Of a stretch of DNA of 64,000 nucleotides, positions 55,333 through 64,000 are shown piece by piece. Position 1 is the first letter of the stretch; each line of letters begins with the position of its first letter. The notes under the pieces were generated by a model. It was given only the letters and a program-made list of their open reading frames with translations, made no database searches and had not been told where the DNA came from. A program made the position numbers and the translations under genes. The stretch is from Arthrobacter sp. M4 (GTDB taxonomy: Bacteria > Actinomycetota > Actinomycetes > Actinomycetales > Micrococcaceae), in assembly GCF_020251205.1 (NCBI RefSeq), contig NZ_JAIWYX010000011.1:1-64000 (forward strand), given 5' to 3'.

Positions 55333-56448
55333 AGTGATCAGCTTGAGCGACTAAATCGACTGCCCCTGAGGGACAACCTGCGTGGCCTGACGCCCTACGG
55401 TGCGCCGCAGATTGACGTCCCTATCCAGCTCAACGTCAATGAGAACACTCATGGGGTGCCTGCCGATGTGCAGGCTGCCATCACCCAGGCCGTTGCAGAA
55501 GCCGCAGTGGGCTTGAACCGCTACCCTGACCGCGAATTCACTGAGTTGCGGGAAGCTTTGGCGGAGTACCTGGGTCACGGGTTGACGGCAGACAACATCT
55601 GGGCAGCAAACGGTTCCAATGAAGTTTTGCAGCAGATCCTCCAGGCTTTCGGTGGCCCCGGACGCACTGCCCTTGGTTTCCCTCCCACCTATTCCATGTA
55701 TCCACTGCTGGCCAGCGGCACCGACACCGAGTACCTGCGCGGCGTGCGTGCAGGCGACTACGGCTTGAGCGCGGAATCCGCGGCAGCGCAAGTCCGTGAG
55801 CTGCAGCCCAACATTGTGTTCCTCTGCTCGCCCAACAATCCAACGGGAACAGGCCTGGGCCTCGACGTGGTGGAAGCCGTCTATGAGGCGGGTGAGGACA
55901 GCCAGACTGTAGTGATCGTTGATGAGGCGTACCACGAATTCGCGCACGACGGCACTCCGAGTGCCCTCACCTTGCTGCCCGGTCGTGAAAGGCTCATTGT
56001 TTCCCGCACCATGAGCAAGGCGTTCGCCCTGGCAGGCGCGCGCCTCGGCTACATGGCGGCAGCGCCGGAAGTCACCGATGCCATCCGCCTGGTCCGTCTG
56101 CCTTATCACCTGTCAGCCATAACCCAGGCAACAGCACTGGCCGCCCTCCGGCACCGGGAAGCCTTGATGGCTGATGTCGAGGACATCAAAGTCCAGCGCG
56201 ACCGCATTGTCGACGGGCTGACGCGCCTAGGCCTGAAGCCCGCTGCTTCGGACTCGAACTACGTGTTCTTTGGCGGGCTCGAAAACCCGCACGAAATCTG
56301 GCGTGGCCTGCTGGACGCCGGGGTCCTGATCAGGGACGTTGGAATCCCCGGCCACCTGCGTGTCACCGCCGGAACCGAGGCCGAGACCACAGCTTTCCTG
56401 GAGGCCCTGGAGTCCCTCCTGTCCAGGCAGGCAGCGCTACCGGCCTAG
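55330..56448 (+). CDS. hisC: Histidinol-phosphate aminotransferase
   Basis: PLP enzyme of histidine biosynthesis (imidazole acetol phosphate to histidinol phosphate). The 372-residue protein has LNVNENTHG near the N-terminus, [18 protein letters not shown], and the Schiff-base Lys in [17 protein letters not shown]. By the leaderless rule the start is GTG 55330, one codon after the obvious ATG. It opens a hisC-hisB-hisH-small membrane protein-hisA operon; hisB follows after 46 nt with its own ribosome site. Confidence 0.94.
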   Translation: MSDQLERLNRLPLRDNLRGLTPYGAPQIDVPIQLNVNENTHGVPADVQAAITQAVAEAAVGLNRYPDREFTELREALAEYLGHGLTADNIWAANGSNEVLQQILQAFGGPGRTALGFPPTYSMYPLLASGTDTEYLRGVRAGDYGLSAESAAAQVRELQPNIVFLCSPNNPTGTGLGLDVVEAVYEAGEDSQTVVIVDEAYHEFAHDGTPSALTLLPGRERLIVSRTMSKAFALAGARLGYMAAAPEVTDAIRLVRLPYHLSAITQATALAALRHREALMADVEDIKVQRDRIVDGLTRLGLKPAASDSNYVFFGGLENPHEIWRGLLDAGVLIRDVGIPGHLRVTAGTEAETTAFLEALESLLSRQAALPA

Positions 56449-56494
56449 ACTGGAAGAAGACCCCCTGCCCCTCCCATTTTTCAAGGACATACCT

Positions 56495-57121
56495 ATGAGT
56501 GAAAACGGCGCCATCACCGCCGCAGGCCGTTCCGCGCGCATGGAGCGTGCCACGAGCGAATCCTCGGTCCTGGTTGAAATCAACCTGGATGGCAAGGGGG
56601 TCGCGGACATCGATACGTCGGTGCCCTTTTACGACCACATGCTCAACGCCCTGTGCAAGCACTCGTTGATTGACATGACGGTCAAGGCGACGGGGGACAC
56701 CCACATCGACGTCCACCACACGGTTGAGGACGTCGCCATCACCTTCGGCGAAGTGCTCCGGACGGCCTTGGGCAACAAGTCCGGAATCCGCCGTTTTGGC
56801 GAGGCCACGGTTCCCCTGGATGAGGCACTGGCACACGCCGTCGTCGATGTTTCCGGCCGTCCCTACCTGGTGCACGGCGGCGAACCGGCGGGGCAGGAGT
56901 ACCACCTGATCGGCGGCCACTTCACGGGCTCCCTGACCCGTCACGTCTTTGAGGCCATCACCTTGCACGCAGGTATCTGCCTGCACATGAACGTTTTGGC
57001 TGGCCGGGATCCCCACCACATTGTCGAGGCACAGTTCAAAGCGTTCGCCAGGGCCCTCCGCGCTGCCGTGGAGCCGGACCCCCGTGTTGAGGGAATCCCT
57101 TCCACCAAGGGAGCACTGTGA
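56495..57121 (+). CDS. hisB: Imidazoleglycerol-phosphate dehydratase
   Basis: Mn-dependent dehydratase of histidine biosynthesis, here the monofunctional 208-residue form without a phosphatase domain. Conserved metal-binding segments are [24 protein letters not shown] and [14 protein letters not shown], with the C-terminal [21 protein letters not shown] 56495 has AAGGA eight nt upstream. The stop overlaps the hisH GTG (GTGA). Confidence 0.96.
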   Translation: MSENGAITAAGRSARMERATSESSVLVEINLDGKGVADIDTSVPFYDHMLNALCKHSLIDMTVKATGDTHIDVHHTVEDVAITFGEVLRTALGNKSGIRRFGEATVPLDEALAHAVVDVSGRPYLVHGGEPAGQEYHLIGGHFTGSLTRHVFEAITLHAGICLHMNVLAGRDPHHIVEAQFKAFARALRAAVEPDPRVEGIPSTKGAL

Positions 57122-57870
57122 GCGGCCAGGTCCTTAAGGACGGCGCGGTGTCGGACCCCGCAGCGTCCTTCAAGCCGGTCTCAGCCGAAGGCAAGCCGAC
57201 CGTCACTGTGCTGGATTACGGCTCCGGTAACGTGCGCTCGGCCGTGCGGGCCCTTGAGCGAGCCGGCGCTGAAGTCACCCTGAGCTCGCGTCCCGAAGAT
57301 GTCTTGAACGCTGATGGGCTGGTTGTCCCCGGCGTCGGCGCCTTTGAAACGGTGATGCGGGAACTCAGGTCCGTGGATGCTATTCGTATGATTGGCCGCC
57401 GCGTTGCGGGAGGACGGCCTGTCCTTGGGATTTGCGTCGGGCTGCAGGTCCTGTTCGAGGCCGGTGTGGAACACGGCACGGAGTCCGAGGGGATGGGGGA
57501 ATGGCCCGGAAAGGTCGAGTTGCTCCCTGCCGCCGTTGTTCCGCACATGGGCTGGAACACTGTCAAGGTCCCCGAAGGATCGCGGCTGTTTGAAGGCATT
57601 GAGGACCAGCGGTTCTATTTTGTGCACTCCTACGGGGTGCAGGAGTGGAACTTCGATGTTGCCCAGCCGCGTATGACGCCGCCACTGGTGACGTGGTCCG
57701 AGCACGGTGCGCCGTTCATTGCCGCCGTGGAAAACGGTCCGCTGTGCGCAACGCAGTTCCACCCGGAGAAGTCCGGTGACGCCGGTGCGCGGTTGTTGCG
57801 GAACTGGGTGGGGGGCCTGGGCGCCCACCACGGTGGCAGCACAGCAAGCGATGCCGGGGAATCCGACTGA
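57118..57870 (+). CDS. hisH: Imidazole glycerol phosphate synthase subunit HisH
   Basis: Glutamine amidotransferase subunit that feeds ammonia to HisF. The 250-residue protein has the class I triad: nucleophile Cys in [12 protein letters not shown], His in [13 protein letters not shown] and the adjacent Glu. [11 protein letters not shown] near residue 31 and PGVGAF are typical. A roughly 28-residue N-terminal extension and a Gly/Ser-rich tail are extra. The partner hisF is not in this window. The next small gene begins at the base after its stop. Confidence 0.94.
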   Translation: MSGQVLKDGAVSDPAASFKPVSAEGKPTVTVLDYGSGNVRSAVRALERAGAEVTLSSRPEDVLNADGLVVPGVGAFETVMRELRSVDAIRMIGRRVAGGRPVLGICVGLQVLFEAGVEHGTESEGMGEWPGKVELLPAAVVPHMGWNTVKVPEGSRLFEGIEDQRFYFVHSYGVQEWNFDVAQPRMTPPLVTWSEHGAPFIAAVENGPLCATQFHPEKSGDAGARLLRNWVGGLGAHHGGSTASDAGESD

Positions 57871-58032
57871 ATGTGGTGGTCTGTTGCCCTGATGGGGCTC
57901 GCTGGCCTGCTGGTTGGCGGAGGGATCTCCTTCCGCCAACAGAAGCGGCCCGTGTGGGTCTACATCTCCTTCTTTGCGCTGGCGGCCATGGCGTTGCTCG
58001 CTGCCTACCTCCTCACACTCCCGGGCGCCTAG
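57871..58032 (+). CDS. Small membrane protein inside the his operon
   Basis: A 53-residue ORF starting at the ATG immediately after the hisH TGA (TGA-ATG). It encodes two hydrophobic helices (about residues 4-20 and 30-50) separated by a basic Arg-Gln-Gln-Lys-Arg loop, so it is a likely double-pass membrane protein. No family is recognised. It is followed by hisA after 72 nt. Reported because it is too short for many gene finders; coupling to hisH suggests it is translated. Confidence 0.7.
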   Translation: MWWSVALMGLAGLLVGGGISFRQQKRPVWVYISFFALAAMALLAAYLLTLPGA

Positions 58033-58104
58033 CGCCCCGGGTTGCACCGCCCGTGGAACATTACGCGCCCCACCAACTCCAAAGCACCCCTAACAAGGAC
58101 ATCG

Positions 58105-58851
58105 ATGACCACCGCTTCTGAACTTCCCGTTCTTGAACTCCTGCCCGCCGTCGACATCGTGGACGGGCAGGCGGTCCGCCTGCTCCAAGGCGAGGCCGGC
58201 TCCGAAACCAGCTATGGAACACCGCTGGAAGCCGCCCTGAACTGGCAGGAGGCCGGCGCCGAGTGGGTGCACATGGTGGACTTGGATGCCGCTTTCGGTC
58301 GGGGGAACAACGCGGAGCTGATTAGCGACGTGGTGTCCCAGCTAAGCCTCAAAGTAGAACTTTCCGGCGGCCTGCGCGACGACGAATCCCTCGAGCGAGC
58401 ACTTGCCCTCGGTGTGGCCCGAGTCAACCTGGGAACGGCCGCCCTCGAAAACCCCGACTGGACCCGCAGGGCCATCGATCGCTTCGGTGACAAGATCGCC
58501 GTCGGGCTTGACGTTCGCGGCACAACGCTCGCTGGCCGCGGCTGGACCAAGGAAGGCGGCGATCTGTGGGATGTCCTCGCCCGACTCGAAGACGCCGGTT
58601 GCGCACGGTACGTCGTGACGGACGTCACCAAGGATGGCACTCTCCAGGGTCCAAACGTCGAACTGTTGAAGCAGATGGTGGAGCGGACCGGCAAACCCGT
58701 TGTGGCTTCGGGCGGCATCTCCAGCCTGGACGACCTTCGCGTTCTTCGTGAGCTTGTGCCCCTGGGCGTGGAGGGCGCAATTGTCGGCAAAGCCCTGTAT
58801 GCAGGGGCCTTCACGCTGCCTGAGGCGCTGGACGTCGCCGGTCGCCGGTGA
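58105..58851 (+). CDS. hisA: ProFAR isomerase HisA (probably bifunctional PriA)
   Basis: TIM-barrel isomerase of histidine biosynthesis, 248 residues. [19 protein letters not shown] carries the N-terminal catalytic Asp and [32 protein letters not shown] the C-terminal one; phosphate loops SGGLRDDE and ASGGISS are intact. In actinobacteria this protein is usually PriA, which also does the TrpF reaction; the RGWT segment is consistent with that. ATG 58105 follows AAGGA. Confidence 0.93.
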   Translation: MTTASELPVLELLPAVDIVDGQAVRLLQGEAGSETSYGTPLEAALNWQEAGAEWVHMVDLDAAFGRGNNAELISDVVSQLSLKVELSGGLRDDESLERALALGVARVNLGTAALENPDWTRRAIDRFGDKIAVGLDVRGTTLAGRGWTKEGGDLWDVLARLEDAGCARYVVTDVTKDGTLQGPNVELLKQMVERTGKPVVASGGISSLDDLRVLRELVPLGVEGAIVGKALYAGAFTLPEALDVAGRR

Positions 58852-59789
58852 TGCACGGCCACCAGGAGCCCCAGGAGCAGCAGAATGGCGACGGCGCGCG
58901 GCGCCCGGGTCGCGAGCACGCTGGGGGAGCCACGCCGTCGCGTGAACTCCCAGGCCACATCGCCGCGGCACTGGCCAAGGCTGGGGGACTGACAGACTCC
59001 GCGGGACGGCCTTGGGCGGGTCGGGACCTCAGCGGGGACGCCGCCAAGATCCACAATTTCGACGACGACGACGGCACCGCGGACAGGGGCTACCTCGCCG
59101 CAATTGGGGAGCTGCTTTCCGGTACCGGTGCAGAGGCCAACGTTGTGGCCGCACTGGCGACCGCCCGGGTGTTCGTACCGGTCGTTGCCCAGCTGGCACA
59201 GGAGGCCGAAGGTGTCGGCGGCCTTCACGCCGACAAAGAGGCCGACATGGCGCTCGTCACACTCAAGGCCCCTGACGGCCGGAAAGCCATGCCGGTCTTC
59301 ACCTCCGTCGCCGCGCTCGAAGCCTGGCACCCGGAAGCCCGGCCCGTCGCCGTCTACGCGGCGAGGGCAGCACTGTCGGCCGTGTCCGAGGGAGCGGAGC
59401 TGCTCGTCCTGGACCCAGGCTCCGAGGTGACCTTTGTGGTTCGTAGACCGGCGATGTGGTCATTGGCACAGCAGCGGGACTGGACGCCGTCGTATCTGGA
59501 TGATGAACTGGAGTCCACTCTCAGTTCGCTCGCCGTTCGGCACTCCGCTGTTCGGCGCATTCAGACGATGCCAGGGGCTGGCGTGGCCACGGCCACCGCT
59601 TCCGGGAGGACCATGCCGGGCGGCGGCGCGGGACCCGAGCTCTCCGTCATCCTCTATTTGGAAGACGGCCTCGATGCTGCCGGCGTTCAGTCGCTGGTAA
59701 CTGCTGTCAATGCGGACTGGGCACGGAATGAACTGTGCGCCGAGCGCGTTGACTCGATCGAAGTCAAGCTGCGGCGCGCGGCAGAGTAG
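58851..59789 (+). CDS. SseB family protein
   Basis: A 312-residue protein with an SseB-like N-terminal domain: LVTLKAPDGRKAMPVFTSVAALEAW (split around residue 140) and LLVLDPGSEVTFVVRRPAMWSL are the recognisable parts. A Gly/Arg-rich, likely disordered N-terminus (1-35) precedes it. Function in bacteria outside enterobacterial rhodanese-linked SseB is unknown. ATG 58851 overlaps the hisA stop (TGATG), so it is translated from the his mRNA; GTG 58848 is also possible. Confidence 0.82.
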   Translation: MHGHQEPQEQQNGDGARRPGREHAGGATPSRELPGHIAAALAKAGGLTDSAGRPWAGRDLSGDAAKIHNFDDDDGTADRGYLAAIGELLSGTGAEANVVAALATARVFVPVVAQLAQEAEGVGGLHADKEADMALVTLKAPDGRKAMPVFTSVAALEAWHPEARPVAVYAARAALSAVSEGAELLVLDPGSEVTFVVRRPAMWSLAQQRDWTPSYLDDELESTLSSLAVRHSAVRRIQTMPGAGVATATASGRTMPGGGAGPELSVILYLEDGLDAAGVQSLVTAVNADWARNELCAERVDSIEVKLRRAAE

Positions 59790-59844
59790 AGGGGCGCACG
59801 GAAAACATCCTGGAATGCCCCAAGCTGGCAAAAAGGATGTGAGC

Positions 59845-61230
59845 GTGAACTTCGCCCTATACCGGGAACTGCTGACGCACCGACCCATTCGCCGTCTTCT
59901 CCTTGTGGGCATGATCGCAAGGATTCCCCATTCGGCGGCCGGTGTCCTTCTCACCCTGCACATCGTGCTGTCTCTCGGGGAGGGCTACGCCGCCGCCGGC
60001 ACCGCTGCGGCCATCATGACCATCGGCATCGCCCTCGGTGCGCCCTGGCGTGGCCGGCGCGTGGACACTGTTGGCCTGCGCAAGGCGCTGATTCCATCAA
60101 TCGTCTCCGAATCCGTGATTTGGTCCGTGGTTCCATACGTCAGCTACCAGTGGATCCTGCCGCTCGTCTTCATCGGTGGCCTCTTCACGCTGCCCATCTT
60201 CAGCGTCATCCGCCAGTCCCTGGGCGTCCTGGCAGACACTGAGCAGCGGCGGACTGCATATGCCCTCGATTCGATCACTACGGAAGTCGTTTTCATGATC
60301 GGCCCAGCGGTTGGCGCGGTTGCGGCAACAGCAGGGCTCTCGACAGCGGGACTGACCATCGTGGGTGTCTCAACGTCCCTTGCGGGGCTCTTCCTGCTGT
60401 GGTTCAACCCACCCACCCGAAGTGCGCAGGGTGGCTTGGCGGAGGAGTCGGGCGCCCATGGGGCGGCTGGAATTGACGCCGCTGATGCGGCTTTGGTCGC
60501 CACGGCTCCGGCCCAGCTTCATGACCCGGCCGACGTCGGCGGTTCTGCCTTGACACCTTCGCGGCACCGATCTGGGGGAGAAGGCGCTGGCGAAAGTCCA
60601 CGTGTTCCGGGCCGCGATGAACAGCCTCCAGGCAGGTTGGCGCGAAGCCTCGCCTGGTTCACGGCCGCGGTGGCAGCGGTCTTCGCCGTCGCCGCGGGTT
60701 CCGGCGTAGTGCTGAGCGGGACCGACGTCGGCATTGTGGCCCTGCTGGAACGGGGCGGAAGGCAAGCAGACATCGGCATTGTCTTCTTCTTCTGGTGCGC
60801 GGCGTCGGTTGTGGGTGGCGTCCTGTACGGGGCGATGCATCGTCCGCTGCCGCCAGCGATCCTGTTGTTCGGCATGGCTGCGCTCACAGTCCCCATGGGC
60901 TTCGCCCATGACACCTGGACCGTGGCGCTCCTGTCTGTGCTGCCAGGTCTGTTGTGCGCACCGGTGCTTTCAGCTGCCTCAGAGAAAGTTGCGGAGTTGG
61001 TTGATGAGGACCGCAGGGGTGAAGCGATGGGCTGGTACGGTTCCGCTCTCACCGCCGGAGTTGCCCTCGGCTCGCCGCTGGCCGGCGTCTTCATCGATGC
61101 CGTTGGACCTTGGGGAGGCTTCGTTTCGGTGGGCGCCGGTGGAGTTGTGCTGTGCTTGGCAGCGGTAGCGTTCCACCGCGGGAGGCACAGCGGCAAAAAG
61201 GAAGGCCGGGCAATGACCGGCCCCGCCTAA
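59845..61230 (+). CDS. Major facilitator superfamily transporter
   Basis: A 461-residue transporter with about twelve membrane helices. The first half ends with a long hydrophilic loop (about residues 190-265, rich in Ala, Gly and Arg), then a second six-helix half. GIALGAPWRGRRVDTVGLRKAL is the MFS loop 2-3 motif. Substrate unknown; drug efflux is one possibility. GTG 59845 has AAGGA at the ideal distance (59833-59837); ATG 59815 would add ten residues. It follows sseB and is convergent with the DUF1844 gene. Confidence 0.87.
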   Translation: MNFALYRELLTHRPIRRLLLVGMIARIPHSAAGVLLTLHIVLSLGEGYAAAGTAAAIMTIGIALGAPWRGRRVDTVGLRKALIPSIVSESVIWSVVPYVSYQWILPLVFIGGLFTLPIFSVIRQSLGVLADTEQRRTAYALDSITTEVVFMIGPAVGAVAATAGLSTAGLTIVGVSTSLAGLFLLWFNPPTRSAQGGLAEESGAHGAAGIDAADAALVATAPAQLHDPADVGGSALTPSRHRSGGEGAGESPRVPGRDEQPPGRLARSLAWFTAAVAAVFAVAAGSGVVLSGTDVGIVALLERGGRQADIGIVFFFWCAASVVGGVLYGAMHRPLPPAILLFGMAALTVPMGFAHDTWTVALLSVLPGLLCAPVLSAASEKVAELVDEDRRGEAMGWYGSALTAGVALGSPLAGVFIDAVGPWGGFVSVGAGGVVLCLAAVAFHRGRHSGKKEGRAMTGPA

Positions 61231-61308
61231 GTGAGCGACTTCCTTGCCTTCCTGGCCACGCAAGGGGCCTGAGTTGGTCGTCGCGAGATCGGCTTTGCCT
61301 GCACCCTC

Positions 61309-61695
61309 CTAATTGACCGGTCCGGTGAACTTCTCTCCGGGGCCCTTGCCGGGCTCGTCAGGAATAAGGGAGGCTTCCCGGAAGGCGAGCTGTAGGGAAC
61401 GGAGGCCGTCGCGCAAAGGGCCGGCATGCTGGGACCCGATTTCCGGAGCAGCAGCCGTTACAAGTCCAGCCAACGCAGTGATCAGCTTGCGCGCCTCGTC
61501 CAGGTCCTTGAGGTCTTCGGCGTTGGGGTCGTCCGCCAGACCCACCTTGACTGCGGCGGCACTCATGAGATGGACGGCTCCCGTGGTGATGACTTCCACG
61601 GCCGGGACCTCGGAGATATCCCGGATCTGCTGGGCGAGGACGGCGTCGTCGCCGTCGGACTCGTGGATGTGCTGATTGCTGTCAGAAGTGCTCAT
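61309..61695 (-). CDS. DUF1844 protein
   Basis: A 128-residue acidic helical protein. DISEVPAVEVITTGAVHLMSAAAVKVGL and the DLDEARKLITALAGLV helix (both longer than shown in families, about residues 27-95) identify DUF1844, which in actinobacteria is usually next to infC. Function is unknown. The minus-strand AAGCTT six nt before the ATG resembles the leaderless spacing but departs from TANNNT. Confidence 0.83.
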   Translation of the reverse strand: MSTSDSNQHIHESDGDDAVLAQQIRDISEVPAVEVITTGAVHLMSAAAVKVGLADDPNAEDLKDLDEARKLITALAGLVTAAAPEIGSQHAGPLRDGLRSLQLAFREASLIPDEPGKGPGEKFTGPVN

Positions 61696-62100
61696 GTGGG
61701 TAAGCTTGGCACAGACCGACTGGAAGTCGTTATTCGGATTGTCCCCTGTGCTTCAGTTCGCGAAGTAAAGCGAACGGCTAAACGCACCAGGGCAAGCACC
61801 CGTGTCGCCGATGTGCGGACAGGGGCGGTTTTCTGTAGAATTGATTTTCAGTTTGCAAGCGGAGTTCTCTCCCACCCGCGTCAGCCGTTTCCCTGGTGAA
61901 CGATTCCAGGGGCCAAGGTTGCCGGGTAACCGGTCGGACATTGCAGGGCCCAGGCCCATGGCAATGCGCGTAGCCGCGACGGGCTGCCCGTAGAGGGTGG
62001 CAGTTGCGGATGCCCCGACTATTGAGGCCTTCGATTGCACCGGCAATTGGGGGCCTTCTCTGTTTGCCGGCACAACCATCACAATCACAGGAGCTTTGAC
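61696..62100 (+). other. infC upstream region with long leader
   Basis: TAGAAT at 61836-61841 is the best -10 and gives a leader of about 250 nt. Within it CCCTGG can pair with CCAGGG (near 61900-61920), and a short ORF (ATG 61958, eleven codons, TAG) lies midway. The position fits an autoregulatory leader for the IF3-L35-L20 operon, but no L20-site can be confirmed by eye. Confidence 0.5.
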
Positions 62101-63105
62101 ATTAGCGAGCCAAGAATCAATGAGCGTATCCGCGTCCCGGAAGTGCGGTTGGTCGGCCCTGCCGGCGAACAGGTAGGCATCGTCCGTATTGAGGATGCCC
62201 TGCGTTTGGCAGCCGAGGCAGATTTGGATCTCGTTGAAGTTGCGCCGCAGGCCAAGCCGCCGGTGTGCAAGCTGATGGACTTCGGAAAGTACAAGTACGA
62301 AGCCGCGGTGAAGGCCCGTGAAGCCCGGAAGAACCAGACCAACACGGTTCTGAAGGAGATTCGCTTCCGCCTGAAGATCGACACCCATGACTACGAGACG
62401 AAGCGCGGGCACGCGCTTCGCTTCCTGGGTGCCGGCGACAAGGTTAAGGCCATGATCCAGTTCCGTGGTCGCGAACAGCAGCGTCCCGAAATGGGCATTC
62501 GCCTGCTGCAGCGATTCGCGGACGACGTGGCCGAAGTTGGTGTCGTCGAATCCAGCCCCAGGATCGACGGCCGCAACATGGTCATGGTCATCGGACCGCT
62601 GAAGAACAAGGCCGAAGCCAAAGCTGAGGCACGGCGCGCCGCACAGCGTGCCGAAGCCAAGGCCCAGAATGAGGCCAAGGCCGCTGCAGCCCGCGTTGAC
62701 GTTTCCAGCGACAAGGCACCGATGACGCAGTCGCTGGGCGACCTGCTTCCGGAAGGCTTCCTGTCTGCTGAAGCCGCTGACGAGGGTGCTGTGGAGACTG
62801 CAGCGCCTGAGGTGGCGCCTGCCGTCGTTGAGGAGTCCGCCCCGGTGGCGCCTGCCGTCGTCGAGGAGTCCGCCCCGGTGGCGCCTGCCGTCGTCGAGGA
62901 GTCCGCCCCGGTGGCCCCTGCCGCAGCAGTTCCTGCGGCTCCGGCAACTCCGGCTGCGCCTGCAGAGGCGCCGAAGCCCGCTGCGCCGAAGCCCGCTGCG
63001 CCTGCGGCGCCCAAGCCGGTGGCAAAGCCGGCCGCGCCCAAGCCAGTGGCCCGGCCCGCAGCACCCAAGGCTACGCCTAAGCCGCCTGCCAGGAAGACCA
63101 ACTAG
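62101..63105 (+). CDS. infC: Translation initiation factor IF-3 (AUU start)
   Basis: IF3 keeps ribosomal subunits apart and proofreads start-codon choice. The conserved N-terminus [19 protein letters not shown] begins exactly at ATT 62101, with AGGAG at 62089-62093 and seven-nt spacing, so the start codon is the non-canonical AUU known from infC of many bacteria. Domains: N (1-75), linker helix, C (about 85-175). An extra 155-residue tail rich in Ala, Pro, Val and Glu follows, including three tandem 11-residue repeats. 334 residues in all, about twice the usual length. Confidence 0.96.
   Translation: MSEPRINERIRVPEVRLVGPAGEQVGIVRIEDALRLAAEADLDLVEVAPQAKPPVCKLMDFGKYKYEAAVKAREARKNQTNTVLKEIRFRLKIDTHDYETKRGHALRFLGAGDKVKAMIQFRGREQQRPEMGIRLLQRFADDVAEVGVVESSPRIDGRNMVMVIGPLKNKAEAKAEARRAAQRAEAKAQNEAKAAAARVDVSSDKAPMTQSLGDLLPEGFLSAEAADEGAVETAAPEVAPAVVEESAPVAPAVVEESAPVAPAVVEESAPVAPAAAVPAAPATPAAPAEAPKPAAPKPAAPAAPKPVAKPAAPKPVARPAAPKATPKPPARKTN
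62812..62910 (+). repeat. 33-bp tandem repeat, three copies, in infC
   Basis: Three almost identical in-frame 33-nt units (62812-62844, 62845-62877, 62878-62910), each encoding [11 protein letters not shown]; unit 1 differs by one synonymous base. A fourth, diverged copy begins after them. Copy number is likely to vary between strains. Confidence 0.9.
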
Positions 63106-63221
63106 TACACAGCCGTAGCGGATTACTCCGCGCGGCAAGCAAGCAGCATGCCGTCCCGCAGGGATTGGCTGCGTCAAGAACTGCAGATTAGTTCTGCGGA
63201 TACGTTAGGAGATCGGTTCTC

Positions 63222-63416
63222 ATGCCGAAGATGAAGACCCACAGCGGTGCCAAGAAGCGCTTCAAGCTGACCGGCACAGGCAAGCTGAAGCGCCAGCAGG
63301 CCAACCGCCGTCACTACCTGGAGCACAAGTCCTCCATCCTGACCCGCCGCCTCGCCGGCGACCGCATCGTCTTCAAGGGCGACGCCAAGGTCATCAAGAA
63401 GATGCTCGGCCTCTAA
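63222..63416 (+). CDS. rpmI: 50S ribosomal protein L35
   Basis: Large-subunit protein of 64 residues, the usual length. [20 protein letters not shown] and HYLEHKSS are the conserved parts; it is strongly basic. It stands between infC and rplT as in most bacteria, 116 nt after infC. GGAGAT lies upstream of the ATG. Confidence 0.97.
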   Translation: MPKMKTHSGAKKRFKLTGTGKLKRQQANRRHYLEHKSSILTRRLAGDRIVFKGDAKVIKKMLGL

Positions 63417-63535
63417 TTCCAAGTCCTCCGGCGAGTTGCCAACCGGCAACCGTCGACTACAACCAAGCCTTCTCAGGCCAGCCGGGAAACCGGCAGTAGC
63501 AGCTTGGGATCAAGAAATTCTGAAGGAGTACGCAC

Positions 63536-64000
63536 GTGGCACGTGTGAAGCGGGCGGTCAACGCCCACAAGAAGCGCCGGGTTATCCTCGAACGCGCCAA
63601 GGGTTACCGCGGTCAGCGTTCCCGCCTTTACCGCAAGGCCAAGGAACAGCTGCTGCACTCGTTTGTTTACAGCTACGGCGACCGCCGCAAGCGCAAGGGT
63701 GACTTCCGCCGTCTTTGGATCCAGCGCATCAACGCTGCATCCCGCGCCAACGGCCTCACCTACAACCGCCTCATCCAGGGCCTGAAGGCCGCTGAGGTGG
63801 AGGTTGACCGCCGCATGCTGGCTGAGCTTGCCGTCTCCGACGCCAACGCTTTCGCCGCCCTGGTCCAGGTGGCCAAGGACGCCCTGCCGTCCGACACTTC
63901 CGCTCCTGCCGCCAAGGCTGAGGCGCCCAAGGCAAAGGCTACGTCTGCCGCCGCCACCGCTACGGCCGTCAAGGCCGTTGTTGCAGAGAAGCCGGCCATC
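63536..64000 (+). CDS. rplT: 50S ribosomal protein L20 (3' end outside the window)
   Basis: Assembly-initiating 23S rRNA-binding protein. [20 protein letters not shown] and [13 protein letters not shown] at the N-terminus and [20 protein letters not shown] are conserved. GTG 63536 follows AGGAG at 63523-63527. The frame is still open after 155 codons, while ordinary L20 ends near residue 118-125; the extra part is Ala/Lys-rich, resembling the infC tail. The gene is cut by the window edge. Confidence 0.95.
   Translation, partial: MARVKRAVNAHKKRRVILERAKGYRGQRSRLYRKAKEQLLHSFVYSYGDRRKRKGDFRRLWIQRINAASRANGLTYNRLIQGLKAAEVEVDRRMLAELAVSDANAFAALVQVAKDALPSDTSAPAAKAEAPKAKATSAAATATAVKAVVAEKPAI

Noticed and set aside
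62812-62910. 33-bp repeats as a CRISPR-like array
   Set aside because: The units are directly adjacent without spacers, in frame, and encode a repeated peptide in infC.

Overview
The window is high-GC actinobacterial chromosome. Gene content and order (rimP-nusA-ylxR-infB-rbfA with truB-ribF-rpsO-pnp nearby, pgsA-cinA-clgR, recA-recX-miaB-miaA-dapF-hflX, lexA divergent from a LysM protein, a hisA gene of the actinobacterial kind, DUF3046, DUF4439) point to the Micrococcaceae, most likely Arthrobacter or Paenarthrobacter. I see no tRNA, rRNA, insertion sequence, prophage or CRISPR array. Almost everything is vertically inherited core genome.

Layout. 1-607: no confident gene; a 36-bp-period duplication sits at the left edge. 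608-7746: proS and a TSUP exporter, a PLP decarboxylase, then a minus-strand block of an aminoglycoside phosphotransferase-like kinase, a VIT-family transporter and a DUF4439 ferritin-like protein. 7855-22320: the transcription/translation block rimP, nusA, ylxR, infB, rbfA, truB, ribF, rpsO, pnp, interrupted by a nucleoside deaminase, a minus-strand aminotransferase, two small membrane proteins and a tryptophan 2,3-dioxygenase. 22478-24306: M16 peptidase and a DUF1579-like protein. 24333-32152: molybdenum cofactor island (moaD-moaA on minus; two-component system, a membrane molybdoenzyme, moeA, moaC, mog, moaE on plus). 32229-41982: dapB, an acyltransferase-like membrane protein, an SOS-controlled small protein, dapA, RNase J, ftsK, pgsA, cinA. 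42212-54841: clgR, marR, DUF3046, recA, recX, miaB, miaA, dapF, a methyltransferase, hflX, a DinG-like helicase, lexA and a LysM protein. 55330-58851: hisC, hisB, hisH, a 53-residue membrane protein, hisA. 58851-61695: SseB, an MFS transporter, DUF1844. 62101-64000: infC (AUU start), rpmI, rplT (cut by the window end).

Regulation. Two themes recur. First, at least 18 genes or short ORFs on both strands have a TANNNT -10 hexamer 6-8 nt before the first ATG/GTG and mostly no Shine-Dalgarno, which is the signature of leaderless mRNAs. This pattern decides several start codons (ftsK, marR, the aminotransferase at 15417, hisC, the kinase at 5724). Second, three nearly identical LexA boxes (core TCGAATATNTGTTCG) lie before recA, before the LysM protein divergent from lexA, and before a small DUF222-like protein at 34817. 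A fourth, weaker box overlaps the -35 of lexA itself.

How genes work together: the translation block couples ribosome maturation, initiation factors and RNA turnover. The Moco island supplies the cofactor for the oxidoreductase encoded in it, which overlaps its own sensor kinase gene. recA/recX/lexA, the LysM protein and the DUF222-like protein form an SOS set. dapA, dapB and dapF are dispersed genes of the diaminopimelate/lysine pathway.
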